This document shows positions 41,494-50,372 of a stretch of 64,000 bases of DNA, one piece after another. Location: NCBI GenBank assembly GCA_043553855.1, contig CP121336.1, positions 868,001 through 932,000 of the forward strand, written 5' to 3'. The position numbers and the translations under genes are program-made. The DNA is from JAUIAS01 sp030425395 (lineage in GTDB: Bacteria; Pseudomonadota; Alphaproteobacteria; Rhodobacterales; Rhodobacteraceae). The notes beneath the pieces were generated by a model. It saw only the letters and a list, made by a program, of their open reading frames with translations, did no database searches and had not been told where the DNA came from. How positions within the stretch are numbered: the stretch's first letter is position 1; each line of letters opens with the position of its first letter.

Positions 41494-43100
41494 GTCGTTT
41501 CCTCAATCAGGCGCGCGGCACGATGGGCCAGCATCATCACCGGCGCATTGGTATTGCCCGAAGTGACATTGGGGAATACCGACGCATCCACCACCCGCAA
41601 CCCCGCGACCCCGTGAACACGCAAATCCGGCGATACAACCGACTGGGTCGCATCCGCACCCATCCGGCAGGTGCCCACAGGATGAAACACCGTGCCACAG
41701 CGTTCGCGGAAATCGGCCAGCATGGCATCAGCAGTCATTTCGCGAAGATCGCCATACATTGGCTCTGCAATCAAACGGCCCATGGATACTGTGCGCGCAA
41801 TTCTCTGGCAGAGCTTTGCCCCGGCAATCACCTGCGCGCGATCCTCCTCGGTGGCAAGAGAGTTGGGGCGGATCGACGGGGCCGCCATCGGGTCCGCCGC
41901 GGAAATGTCAATGCGTCCGCGGCTTGTCGGGCGCGACGGCTGGAATCCGATGATAAAACCGGGAAACGGGTCAGGCCGGATGACTGAACGCGTTCCCTCG
42001 GGCGAGGTAGTATAGCTGACCGGATTGAAATAAAGCTGTTGATCCGGCGCGGCCAGATTTGCCGAAGACCGAAAGAAACCGCCACATTGATTGACCGACA
42101 AAGACAGCGGCCCGCGCCGCGTCAGCGCGTATTGCAGTGCGGCCATCGCCCGCCCCCACAGCGGCGCAAACACCGTGTTCAGCGTTGGTTCGGTTGCCTT
42201 GAAGTAATAGTTGATCCCCAAGTGGTCCTGAAGATTGCCCCCGACATGCGGCGCATCCAACTGCACCGAAATTCCATGGTCGCGCAATGTCCGTTCAGGG
42301 CCGATCCCGGAAAGCTGCAAGATACGCGGCGACGTGACAGCACCTGCCGAAAGAATGATTTCGCGCCCCGCGCGCGCCACCATCGCCCGTTCGCCGACAC
42401 GGTAATGAACGCAAACAGCACGATTTCCGTGAAAGCCGATCCGGTCCACAAAAGCATGGGTAACAAGCCGCAGATTGGTGCGCCCGAGCGCAGGCTTGAG
42501 AAAGGCACGCGCCGATGAGTTTCGCATTCCACCCCGGGTGTTGATGCGGTAGATCGCGGCACCTTCCGGCTTTGGCCCGTTGTGATCATCGCTGCATGGC
42601 AGGCCCAGTTCACGCACCGCATCAAAGAAATGGCGGTTGGCGGGATGGATCTGGTCGGACACGTCCTGAATGTGCAATGGCCCGCTGCCGGTTTGACCAC
42701 CATCCGGCGCGATGACGGTTTCCAGACGATCATATTCGGCCCGCACGGTGTTCCAATCCCACCCTTCAGCCCCGGCCGCGACCCAGTCGGCAAAATCATG
42801 AGGCAGGCCACGGGCATAAACCATGGCATTGATGGCACCTGACCCTCCCACGCCCTTTCCGCGCGGCCAATATCCCTTGCGCCCGTCAAGAGCGTCCTCG
42901 GGGATGGTTTGGTATTTCCAGTTATGCTTGGGATCAAAATACAGTTTGCCATAGCCCACCGGCAGGGCAATCCACGGCGAGCGGCCCCGGCCGCCAGCCT
43001 CAAGCACGAGAACGCGCGCGCGGCCCGAGGCAGTCAGGCGTTCAGCAAGGATACAGCCGGCAGAACCAGCCCCCACGATGATGTAATCGTATTCTTCCAC
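41490..43100 (-). CDS. GMC family oxidoreductase (choline dehydrogenase type)
   Basis: 536 residues from the GTG at 43100 (the residue after it begins EEYDYIIVGAGSAG). Dinucleotide motif GAGSAGCILAERL, GMC signature 1 (GKGVGGSGAINAMVY) and signature 2 (SAGAVTSPRILQLSGIGP), and the C-terminal substrate domain with FHPVGTCRMG and VVDASVFPNVTSGNTNAP containing the catalytic His and Asn. FAD-dependent oxidation of an alcohol to an aldehyde is expected. An upstream TTG at 43145 would add 15 residues and has no good ribosome-binding site. Confidence 0.9.
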   Translation of the reverse strand: MEEYDYIIVGAGSAGCILAERLTASGRARVLVLEAGGRGRSPWIALPVGYGKLYFDPKHNWKYQTIPEDALDGRKGYWPRGKGVGGSGAINAMVYARGLPHDFADWVAAGAEGWDWNTVRAEYDRLETVIAPDGGQTGSGPLHIQDVSDQIHPANRHFFDAVRELGLPCSDDHNGPKPEGAAIYRINTRGGMRNSSARAFLKPALGRTNLRLVTHAFVDRIGFHGNRAVCVHYRVGERAMVARAGREIILSAGAVTSPRILQLSGIGPERTLRDHGISVQLDAPHVGGNLQDHLGINYYFKATEPTLNTVFAPLWGRAMAALQYALTRRGPLSLSVNQCGGFFRSSANLAAPDQQLYFNPVSYTTSPEGTRSVIRPDPFPGFIIGFQPSRPTSRGRIDISAADPMAAPSIRPNSLATEEDRAQVIAGAKLCQRIARTVSMGRLIAEPMYGDLREMTADAMLADFRERCGTVFHPVGTCRMGADATQSVVSPDLRVHGVAGLRVVDASVFPNVTSGNTNAPVMMLAHRAARLIEETT

Positions 43101-43252
43101 AGGCCGTTCCCGCGTTGCCGAGTCGTCGGAGGCCGACGGTGGCAATTTCGGCTACTATTTCCAACCGGTTTTTCGGTATCGGCCAGGAAAATTCCTCACA
43201 CCGCTCACGCCCCCTTGCCCCCCGCGCGCGCCTGCGGCAAGAACAACGCAGC

Positions 43253-43329
43253 GGTCCCATAGCTCAACTGGATAGAGCAGCTGACTTCTAATCAGCAGGT
43301 TCGGGGTTCGAGTCCTCGTGGGATCGCCA
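43253..43329 (+). tRNA. tRNA-Arg (anticodon TCT)
   Basis: 77 nt with encoded CCA. Acceptor GGTCCCA pairs with TGGGATC (one G-T), discriminator G. D-arm AGCTCAACTGGATAGAGC, anticodon stem-loop GCTGA-CTTCTAA-TCAGC with TCT at 43287-43289, and a T-arm with GGTTCGAGTCC. It reads AGA. Two insertion-sequence remnants follow within 900 bp, and tRNA genes are common integration sites, but no 3' duplicate of this tRNA end is found in the window. Confidence 0.95.
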
Positions 43330-43374
43330 TTAATTTCAATGGATTAAATAAAATCTTCTCAAGGCGAATCCCTT

Positions 43375-43821
43375 CTACTTTTGGCCTTGGGGGACATATG
43401 AGGCACGAAGTGACCTCGCTGTGCCGCGAAGCTTAGAGCTAGCTTGCAGTAAGTCACAGACGCCGTCGCTCGTTGCGTAACGCCTGAGAACGCCCAGAGC
43501 CTGTTCGGCCACGACCTCTTTCAAATCGCGCGCTTCCCGGCGCAGGTCCTTTACCTCGTTCGACCTTGCCGCACGTGCTGTGTCCCCAGTCAGGCGCTTC
43601 TTACCAGCTGCAAGGAACTCCTTGGACCAGCCGTAATAGAGGCTCTGGGCAATACCGTCGCGGCGGCACAGCTCAGCAATGCTGTCCTCGCCCTTCAAGC
43701 CGTCGAGCACAATCCGGATCTTCTCTTCGGCCGAATACTGTTTGCGTGTGGCACGGCGGATGTCTTTAACGACCTTCTCGCCGTGGCTCTTGCGTGTTCC
43801 GGGTTTCTGTCTCATCTCCAC
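43375..43821 (-). pseudogene. IS3-family transposase orfA, altered 3' part, no orfB
   Basis: 148 residues. The first 105 match IS3-family OrfA: a KQYSAEEKIRIVLDGLKGED helix-turn-helix domain, IAQSLYYGWSKEFL, then a coiled coil (EVKDLRREARDLKEVVAEQAL). After residue 107 the sequence (GVLRRYATSDGVCDLLQASS) departs from the family and ends without the expected short tail. orfB, which should follow with a -1 frameshift, is missing, so the element is inactive. CCTAAACA at 43868-43875 could be its outer end on this side. Confidence 0.75.
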
Positions 43822-43893
43822 TCCTTGGTGGTTGCGATGTGCCAGAAACCCTCTCTTATCAATTCGACCTAAACAGTCCCAGTGGCGCTGACG

Positions 43894-44193
43894 TCAGACA
43901 GCATCTACAGCTCGCCACAGGTAGCGCCACTTGCCGCCGACGCGGATGTAAGTCTCATCCATGTGCCAATCCAAACTAGCGCGGCGCTGATGTTTCTCAG
44001 TTCGCTTGGCCAGTTCGGGCGCGAATTTCTGAACCCAGCGTTATACTGTTGACCGATCAACGGTGATACCGCGCTCAGAAAGCAGATCGATCACATCCTG
44101 ATGTGATAGCGGATAGCGCAAGTACCAACGCACAGCGCAAAGAATGATGTCACGCCGAAAACGGTGGTGCTAGAACAGGCATCTACGTGGCAT
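43894..44193 (-). pseudogene. IS6-family transposase fragment with internal stop codons
   Basis: Reading the minus strand from the ATG at 44193, the frame shows the IS6-family start, a TAG at 44170-44172, then HHRFRRDIILCAVRWYLRYP and LSHQDVIDLLSERGITVDRSTV, a TAA at 44041-44043 where the family has Tyr, and RWVQKFAPEL through LDWHMDETYIRVGGKWRYLW and RAVDAV. It stops at a TGA (43894-43896) after about 100 codons of roughly 230. The first DDE Asp is present (HMDETY) but the rest of the catalytic domain is gone. Two nonsense codons and truncation make it dead. Confidence 0.85.
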
Positions 44194-44269
44194 GATCAAC
44201 CTCAGAAGCCTGAAACTGGCCAAAACCTCTGGTTAATGCAACGGTCCCCTTTGCCCCGAGTTACACGAT

Positions 44270-44581
44270 TCAGTGCGTCCAAACAGTCCGGCGATCAGTG
44301 GCAAAATTTTCGCCGTATCCGCGCGCGCGGATGTTTGCCTTGCGTCGCTTGGGTTCAAAGACATCTGCTTCGATCCCGTTAGCCTGGGCATAGTCCATGG
44401 CTTCCTGACGCGTTGCAAACTTGAGGCGCACTTGCGTTTGGGTATCGTCGGAAGAGGTCCAACCCATCAACGGATCGACTTCGCGCGCAGATGCGGGCGC
44501 AAATTCGAGAAGCCAGTATTTGGTCTTGGCCGCGCCGGAAGACATGGCCGTTCTCGCAGGTTGATAGATACGTGCGCGCAT
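44270..44581 (-). CDS. NADH dehydrogenase complex I accessory subunit, NDUFS4-type
   Basis: 103 residues from the ATG at 44581 (MRARIYQPARTAMSSGAAKT). The ETC_C1_NDUFS4 domain is recognisable: WLLEFAPAS, DPLMGWTSSDDTQTQVRLKF, EAMDYAQANGIEADVFEP and a Lys/Arg-rich end. In alphaproteobacteria and mitochondria this accessory subunit sits on the peripheral arm of complex I. The gene is alone, well away from any nuo operon in this window. The longer frame to 44710 is an Arg/Cys-rich extension and is not used. Confidence 0.9.
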   Translation of the reverse strand: MRARIYQPARTAMSSGAAKTKYWLLEFAPASAREVDPLMGWTSSDDTQTQVRLKFATRQEAMDYAQANGIEADVFEPKRRKANIRARGYGENFATDRRTVWTH

Positions 44582-45026
44582 GACGGGGCTCCTTTGGAAT
44601 GGACGGGCTCTATATGCGTTGTTGCGCGGCCTGCGGCAAGGCCGCAATTGTCTCACCCCTGAGGGGAAATTGTTACAGAATTTCAGGTGTCGGAGGCAAA
44701 TCCGGCCCAAAGCCGATCTTTTGCCGCTGGGACACCAGCGCCTTTCACCAATCGCGCAACATGCGATATGAGTGTAACATATTGAAACGTTTATAAATTA
44801 CCCCCTTATCCAGTCAAAATCACTCAGGACCCATTATCGTGGCGGGCCGCTGATAATCCTCCGGCAACAAGGCCAACCATGGTCCAATGAATTTTTCCCG
44901 GAACGCGCGAACCCTGTTCTGTCTCCCCTTGCCTGCCCACCGGTGTTCATTGAAACACGGCAGTCAGGCCAAGGGGCCTTGAACCGCGCGCCAAAAACAT
45001 CAGACTCGCCTCTGAAAGGAAGTTCC
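44582..45026. other. intergenic region between NDUFS4-type gene and uvrB
   Basis: 445 bp without a supported gene. It should hold two divergent promoters. An AT-rich stretch (44760-44815) contains TTGAAA and TTATAAAT-like elements, and small perfect stems are present (TGCGGC/GCCGCA at about 44631-44645; CGCTGG-GACA-CCAGCG at 44725-44740). GAAC and GTTC words near 44901-44919 do not have the spacing of an alphaproteobacterial LexA box (GTTC-N7-GTTC). Confidence 0.5.
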
Positions 45027-47204
45027 ATGCCCGAATCCGCCCTGCACACCCCAACCGAAGATGTCCGCGCGCGCCTCAAGCTGGAAGGCGGCAAGCAGTT
45101 TCGTATGGAAACCCCGTTTTCCCCAGCGGGGGACCAGCCCGCGGCCATCGTTGAACTGGTGCAGGGCGTGGTCGAGGGCGAACAAAATCAGGTGTTGTTG
45201 GGTGCCACCGGCACGGGCAAGACGTTTACCATGGCCAAGGTCATCGAAGAAACCCAGCGTCCGGCCATCATTCTTGCTCCGAACAAAACGCTTGCCGCGC
45301 AGCTCTATGGTGAGTTCAAGGGGTTCTTTCCCGACAACGCCGTTGAGTATTTCGTATCCTACTACGACTATTACCAGCCTGAGGCCTACGTGGCGCGGTC
45401 GGACACCTATATCGAAAAAGAATCACAGATCAACGAACAGATCGACCGTATGCGCCATTCGGCGACGCGGGCTCTGCTCGAACGTGATGACGTAATCATC
45501 GTGGCCTCGGTGTCGTGCATCTATGGTATCGGATCGGTGGAAACTTATGGGGCGATGACCCAGGACCTCGAGGTTGGCAAATCCTATGACCAGCGCCAGA
45601 TCATGGCCGATCTGGTTGCGCAACAATACCGTCGCAACGATCAAGGTTTCCAACGGGGCAGCTTTCGCGTGCGCGGCGACAGCGTGGAAATCTGGCCCGC
45701 TCACCTTGAAGACCGCGCATGGAAACTGTCTTTCTTTGGTGAGGAGCTGGAAAGCCTGACCGAGTTCGATCCGCTGACAGGCCAACGTACCGACCGGTTC
45801 GACCGCATTCGCGTCTATGCCAATTCGCACTACGTGACACCGCGTCCAACCATGCAGCAGGCGATTCTCGGGATCAAAAAGGAACTGCGTCAACGGCTTG
45901 ATCAGTTGGTTGGCGATGGCAAACTGCTCGAGGCACAGCGCCTTGAACAGCGCACCAATTTCGATCTCGAAATGCTTGAGGCAACCGGCGTCTGCAACGG
46001 CATCGAAAACTATTCGCGCTACCTCACGGGGCGCGCACCGGGCGAACCGCCCCCAACGCTGTTTGAATTCATCCCCGATAACGCGATTGTTTTTGCGGAT
46101 GAAAGCCATGTCTCCGTGCCCCAGATCGGTGGCATGTACAAAGGCGACTACCGGCGCAAATTCACGTTGGCCGAGCATGGGTTCCGGTTACCGTCATGCA
46201 TGGATAACCGCCCCCTCAAGTTCGAGGAATGGGACGCCATGCGCCCTCAGTCGGTGTTTGTGTCGGCGACACCTGCGGGATGGGAGCTGGAACAGACCGG
46301 CGGCGTATTCACCGAACAGGTGATCCGCCCCACGGGTTTGCTTGATCCCCAAGTCGAAATTCGCCCCGTGGACATGCAGGTTGACGATCTCCTGGACGAG
46401 GTGCGCAAGGTCGCCGCGGATGGGTATCGCACGCTGGTGACAACCCTGACCAAGCGCATGGCCGAGGACCTGACAGAATACATGCACGAACAGGGCATCC
46501 GGGTGCGGTATATGCATTCGGATATCGACACCATCGAACGCATCGAAATCCTGCGCGATTTGCGTTTGGGGGCTTTTGATGTGCTGATCGGGATCAACCT
46601 GTTACGCGAAGGGCTGGATATTCCCGAATGCGGGCTTGTTGCCATTCTGGACGCAGACAAGGAAGGCTTCCTGCGGTCCGAAACATCGCTGATCCAGACG
46701 ATTGGCCGGGCGGCGCGAAATGCCGAAGGCCGCGTGATCATGTATGCGGACCGGATTACCGGATCGATGGAACGGGCGCTGGGTGAAACCAACCGTCGCC
46801 GCGCCAAGCAGATCGCCTATAACGAAGAACACGGGATCACACCGGAGACCATCCGCAAGAACGTCGATGACGTGTTGCAGGGCCTCTATCAGGGCGACAC
46901 GGACATGAACCGCGTGACCGCCAAGATCGACAAACCCATGGCGGGCGCAAATCTTCAGGCGGTTCTGGATGGTCTGCGGGCAGACATGCGCAAAGCGGCT
47001 GAAAACCTCGAATTCGAGGAAGCCGCCCGCCTGCGTGATGAGGTGAAGCGCCTCGAAGCCGTCGACCTGGCGATTGCCGACGATCCGTTAGCGCGTCAGC
47101 AAGCGGTGGAAAAGGCGTCCGAAGCCGCGGTGAAAAGCAAGGGGCGGTCTACTGCGGGCCGTCCGGGTCAACGTGGCGGCAACGTCAAGCGCAAGGGCCG
47201 TTGA
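45027..47204 (+). CDS. uvrB: excinuclease ABC subunit B
   Basis: 725 residues, starting at the ATG after TCTGAAAGGAAG. Helicase motif I (GATGTGKTFTMAK), the beta-hairpin YFVSYYDYYQPEAY, helicase motifs LADESH-type (FADESHV) and QTIGRAARN, and the C-terminal UVR domain (LEFEEAARLRDEVKRLE) for UvrC binding are all present. UvrB verifies DNA damage in nucleotide excision repair. After the UVR domain there is a basic tail (KSKGRSTAGRPGQRGG). An upstream start at 44943 has no ribosome-binding site. Confidence 0.97.
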   Translation: MPESALHTPTEDVRARLKLEGGKQFRMETPFSPAGDQPAAIVELVQGVVEGEQNQVLLGATGTGKTFTMAKVIEETQRPAIILAPNKTLAAQLYGEFKGFFPDNAVEYFVSYYDYYQPEAYVARSDTYIEKESQINEQIDRMRHSATRALLERDDVIIVASVSCIYGIGSVETYGAMTQDLEVGKSYDQRQIMADLVAQQYRRNDQGFQRGSFRVRGDSVEIWPAHLEDRAWKLSFFGEELESLTEFDPLTGQRTDRFDRIRVYANSHYVTPRPTMQQAILGIKKELRQRLDQLVGDGKLLEAQRLEQRTNFDLEMLEATGVCNGIENYSRYLTGRAPGEPPPTLFEFIPDNAIVFADESHVSVPQIGGMYKGDYRRKFTLAEHGFRLPSCMDNRPLKFEEWDAMRPQSVFVSATPAGWELEQTGGVFTEQVIRPTGLLDPQVEIRPVDMQVDDLLDEVRKVAADGYRTLVTTLTKRMAEDLTEYMHEQGIRVRYMHSDIDTIERIEILRDLRLGAFDVLIGINLLREGLDIPECGLVAILDADKEGFLRSETSLIQTIGRAARNAEGRVIMYADRITGSMERALGETNRRRAKQIAYNEEHGITPETIRKNVDDVLQGLYQGDTDMNRVTAKIDKPMAGANLQAVLDGLRADMRKAAENLEFEEAARLRDEVKRLEAVDLAIADDPLARQQAVEKASEAAVKSKGRSTAGRPGQRGGNVKRKGR

Positions 47205-47311
47205 ACGTATCAGGAAAACTGTCAGGCGTGGCCTGACACGCGAAAATGGGTTGGACAGCAGCCTTCTGGACGGGCAATCCTTTGCCAAACCGAGAACAAG
47301 AAAGGCGCGCC

Positions 47312-48799
47312 ATGACCCACGTTTTGGCCATTGATCAGGGCACGACCTCAACACGGGCCATCATTTTCGACAAGGCAATGCAGGTCGTTTCAGTCGCGCA
47401 GGAAGAGTTCGACCAACACTTTCCCCGTTCCGGCTGGGTAGAACACGATCCGGAAGATCTTTGGGCAACGACGGTCACAACCTGCCGCGCGGCAATCGAA
47501 CAGGCACGCCTGACCCCTGCGCAGATCGCCGCCGTCGGCATTACGAACCAGCGTGAGACGACGGTCGTCTGGGATCGTCGCACCGGAAAACCGGTGCATA
47601 ATGCCATCGTCTGGCAAGATCGACGAACCGCCGACACCTGCCGTGCGCTCCGGGACGCCGGACATGAGCCAATGGTGACAGACCGGACGGGCTTGTTGCT
47701 TGACCCGTATTTCTCGGGAACAAAGCTGGCATGGGTTCTTGACAATGTCGATGGCGCGCGTGCCGCGGCGGAACGCGGAGAGCTTCTTTTCGGGACGGTT
47801 GATACCTATCTGATCTGGAACCTCACAGGTGGCGACGTGCACGCCACGGACGCCACCAACGCCGCGCGCACTTTGCTCTACGATATCCGCAAGGGACAGT
47901 GGAGCAAAACCATTTGCGATCTGCTGAACATTCCCATGTCCATGTTACCCGAAGTCCGCGACAGCGCCGATGATTATGGCCAGACACGCGCCAACATTCT
48001 GGGCCGCTCGGTGCCGATTGCCGGAGTTGCGGGCGATCAGCAGGCCGCGACTGTGGGACAGGCGTGCTTTGCCCCCGGCATGATGAAATCCACCTATGGA
48101 ACAGGCTGTTTCGCGCTGCTCAATACAGGAGAGGTTCCGGTAACCTCCAAGAACCGTCTGTTGACGACCATTGCCTACCAACTGGATGGAAAACCGACCT
48201 ATGCGCTGGAAGGCTCGATTTTCATTGCCGGTGCCGTGGTGCAATGGCTGCGCGATGGACTGGGGCTCATCAAGACCGCGCCCGAAACACAGGCGCTTGC
48301 CGAAAAGGCCGACGCAGAACAGGACGTGGTGATCGTTCCCGCGTTCACCGGTCTGGGTGCCCCCTATTGGAACGCCGAATGTCGCGGCGCGGTTTTTGGC
48401 CTGACGCGCGGCACAGGCCCCGCCGAGATGGCGCGCGCCGCGCTCGAAAGCGTGGGATTCCAGACCCGCGACCTGATCGAGGCGATGCAAGCGGATTGGC
48501 AAGGCGCGGAGCCCGCACCGGTCCTGCGCGTCGATGGCGGGATGAGCGCGTCGGACTGGACCATGCAATTTCTGTCCGACATCCTCGGTGCTCCTGTGGA
48601 CCGACCGGCGGTGCTTGAGACAACGGCACTGGGGGCCGCATGGCTCGCGGGGATGCAGGTGGGCGTGTATCCGTCCATGACCGAATTTGCCCGAGGCTGG
48701 GCAGCCGACCGCCGGTTCACCCCGCACATGGAAATTGCAGAACGGGATCACCGCTATGCACGATGGCAACGGGCCGTGAAGGCGACGCTTGGCGTCTAG
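47312..48799 (+). CDS. glpK: glycerol kinase
   Basis: 495 residues. FGGY-kinase features: DQGTTSTRAI at the N-terminal phosphate loop, QDRRTA, the ATP site DQQAA and YGTGCF, and the substrate/ATP region of the C-terminal domain (DGGMSASDWTMQFLSDILG). GlpK phosphorylates glycerol to glycerol-3-phosphate. No glpF, glpD or glpR neighbour is in the window, and it follows uvrB by 107 bp, so it may have its own promoter. Confidence 0.95.
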   Translation: MTHVLAIDQGTTSTRAIIFDKAMQVVSVAQEEFDQHFPRSGWVEHDPEDLWATTVTTCRAAIEQARLTPAQIAAVGITNQRETTVVWDRRTGKPVHNAIVWQDRRTADTCRALRDAGHEPMVTDRTGLLLDPYFSGTKLAWVLDNVDGARAAAERGELLFGTVDTYLIWNLTGGDVHATDATNAARTLLYDIRKGQWSKTICDLLNIPMSMLPEVRDSADDYGQTRANILGRSVPIAGVAGDQQAATVGQACFAPGMMKSTYGTGCFALLNTGEVPVTSKNRLLTTIAYQLDGKPTYALEGSIFIAGAVVQWLRDGLGLIKTAPETQALAEKADAEQDVVIVPAFTGLGAPYWNAECRGAVFGLTRGTGPAEMARAALESVGFQTRDLIEAMQADWQGAEPAPVLRVDGGMSASDWTMQFLSDILGAPVDRPAVLETTALGAAWLAGMQVGVYPSMTEFARGWAADRRFTPHMEIAERDHRYARWQRAVKATLGV

Positions 48800-48854
48800 C
48801 GCAGGGCGACCTCTTCGCCGTCCGGGCCAATCTCATTCCCGACAAAACGGAATC

Positions 48855-48874
48855 TCTGTGAAGCGCTTCACAGA
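48855..48874. promoter_or_regulatory. perfect 20-bp palindrome, LacI-type operator candidate
   Basis: TCTGTGAAGCGCTTCACAGA reads the same on both strands. The centre AAGCGCTT resembles operators of LacI-family regulators (CG-centred palindromes). It has no loop and no T-run, so a terminator for glpK, 56 bp upstream, is unlikely. It lies 111 bp before the 433-residue protein's start. A smaller palindrome, TGTCCGGACA, lies at 48914-48923. Confidence 0.55.
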
Positions 48875-48984
48875 CATCTGACTAGAACGGACCATACTGC
48901 AGATAATTTTCTTTGTCCGGACACAACTGGGTGACGTTGTTGCGGACGAAAATTGAGCACTCGATCTGCATGGGGGATTAGGTC

Positions 48985-50286
48985 ATGGCTGGCGTGAAAG
49001 GCAAAGTTCTAGTGAAGATGCACTGGGGTGGACGGTTCAAGGGGAAGCTTTGGACCATGGTCGATCCGCAAGGTAAGGACGCCAAGAAAGGTTCTCCGAT
49101 TGATACCCTGGCAAGGCTCAACAAGGGTGGGATTGATGCCGACAACGCTATTCAGGACCGCGAAGATATGGGCGCTGACTGCCGTGGTCGAATTCAATTT
49201 ATTCACAAGGAAAACAAGCGCGTCGCCGGCAAGTGCGTGATGGTCACGAAGGCGTTTAAACAGGCCGGACATCTGCAAAACACTGGTTTAAAAGGATATA
49301 CAAAAGCGTTGCGCGACGTCGAAGCAGCGAAAGCGACTATTGTCACTGCTGAGCAGGCAATGAACAAACAGGTCGCAGTGCTTGAAAAAGCCAGAGATGA
49401 ATACACAAGGTTCGAGCTTAAGAAGCATGCGGACGAGAAACGCAAGGACTTGGACAAATTGCGGAAAGAGCGTGACGCAACCATTGGCTCGATCAAGAAA
49501 GTCCTTGGATACGCCAAGCTAATAAAAGCCAAGAACCTTCAAGGTATCGCATTTGCGGCAATGAATCGGGTCGCAACCCATATCGTGCTGGTCGACTATG
49601 AGCCAAAAATCAAGGCACTGAAAAGTGAAATTTCCAATCTTCAAGCCAAGATTGGTGAACTTGATCAGGCTATCATGAAGGGCCAGGTCGAAATAGCCGC
49701 AGAGGGTTTGGCGGAAGAGTTGGCGAACCTCAACGAAAAAGAGAAGAAGCTCAACAATGCACTGCTCACGGCATCAGAGAACCGAAAAATGGCAATGGAT
49801 GCTCTTGATGGCATCGGAGAAAAGAATCGGAGAACGACGCCGGCGATGAGCGGTCTCGCAGATATCATTGATGGTCGCGCCTTCCACATAAAGAAAGTTG
49901 AGTGGGCCAAGAGTGCGATCATGGAATACAAGGACAAACTCGAAAGACTGAAGAGGGATCTGAGCACGCTTTCGGGTCTTTATGGCTCTGTTGAGGGAGT
50001 CTTGAAGAAAGCCGTCAAAAAGGACAAGTCTTTTGACCCAACGTCGGAATATGGCAAAGCCATGAAGAAACTTGCGGGCCAGAATGCATCACTTGTGTAC
50101 AGCTGGCGGATCCATGCCGACCATGAGATTCGGTGGTGCAACAACCAACTAAATTACCTGAATGACGATGCTGGAAAAAATGGACCGTTTGCCGGATTTA
50201 ATGAAATCCGGAAAATGATAATAGACACGCGGCATGAGCGGCAAATCAAACTGGGTAAGCGTGGGCTGCTTAAATGCGCGGCCTGA
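48985..50286 (+). CDS. unrecognised coiled-coil protein
   Basis: 433 residues, Lys-rich. I do not recognise a family. Residues of about 1-90 look like a folded domain (VKMHWGGRFKGKLWTMVDPQ, RGRIQFIHKENKRVAGKCVM); about 100-350 are heptad-rich helix (LEKARDEYTRFELKKHADEK; LAEELANLNEKEKKLNNALL); the C-terminus (HADHEIRWCNNQLNYLNDDA) may be another small domain. There is no signal peptide or membrane span. The DNA is visibly less GC-rich than its neighbours, suggesting transfer. It is single, convergent with the polyamine gene, with a hairpin between them. Confidence 0.7.
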   Translation: MAGVKGKVLVKMHWGGRFKGKLWTMVDPQGKDAKKGSPIDTLARLNKGGIDADNAIQDREDMGADCRGRIQFIHKENKRVAGKCVMVTKAFKQAGHLQNTGLKGYTKALRDVEAAKATIVTAEQAMNKQVAVLEKARDEYTRFELKKHADEKRKDLDKLRKERDATIGSIKKVLGYAKLIKAKNLQGIAFAAMNRVATHIVLVDYEPKIKALKSEISNLQAKIGELDQAIMKGQVEIAAEGLAEELANLNEKEKKLNNALLTASENRKMAMDALDGIGEKNRRTTPAMSGLADIIDGRAFHIKKVEWAKSAIMEYKDKLERLKRDLSTLSGLYGSVEGVLKKAVKKDKSFDPTSEYGKAMKKLAGQNASLVYSWRIHADHEIRWCNNQLNYLNDDAGKNGPFAGFNEIRKMIIDTRHERQIKLGKRGLLKCAA

Positions 50287-50337
50287 CGCGTTGTCATCTC
50301 GGACGACCGTGACAGCGCCCGGTTCCGTATTCTTGAA

Positions 50338-50366
50338 CCGCCCCGCGAAACGGGTTCGCGGGGCGG
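50338..50366. terminator. hairpin between convergent genes
   Basis: CCGCCCCGCGAA, loop ACGGG, TTCGCGGGGCGG: a perfect 12-bp stem. It lies between the ends of the 433-residue gene (+, 50286) and the carboxynorspermidine dehydrogenase gene (-, 50373) and can serve both. T-runs are weak on both sides. Confidence 0.7.
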
Positions 50367-50372
50367 TATCGT

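Noticed and set aside
43253..43330. attL/attR pair of an integrated island at tRNA-Arg
   Set aside because: No second copy of the tRNA 3' end and no integrase gene is present in the window.
44882..44950. LexA box before uvrB
   Set aside because: GAAC and GTTC words occur at 44901-44919 but with gaps of 3-4 bases, not GTTC-N7-GTTC.
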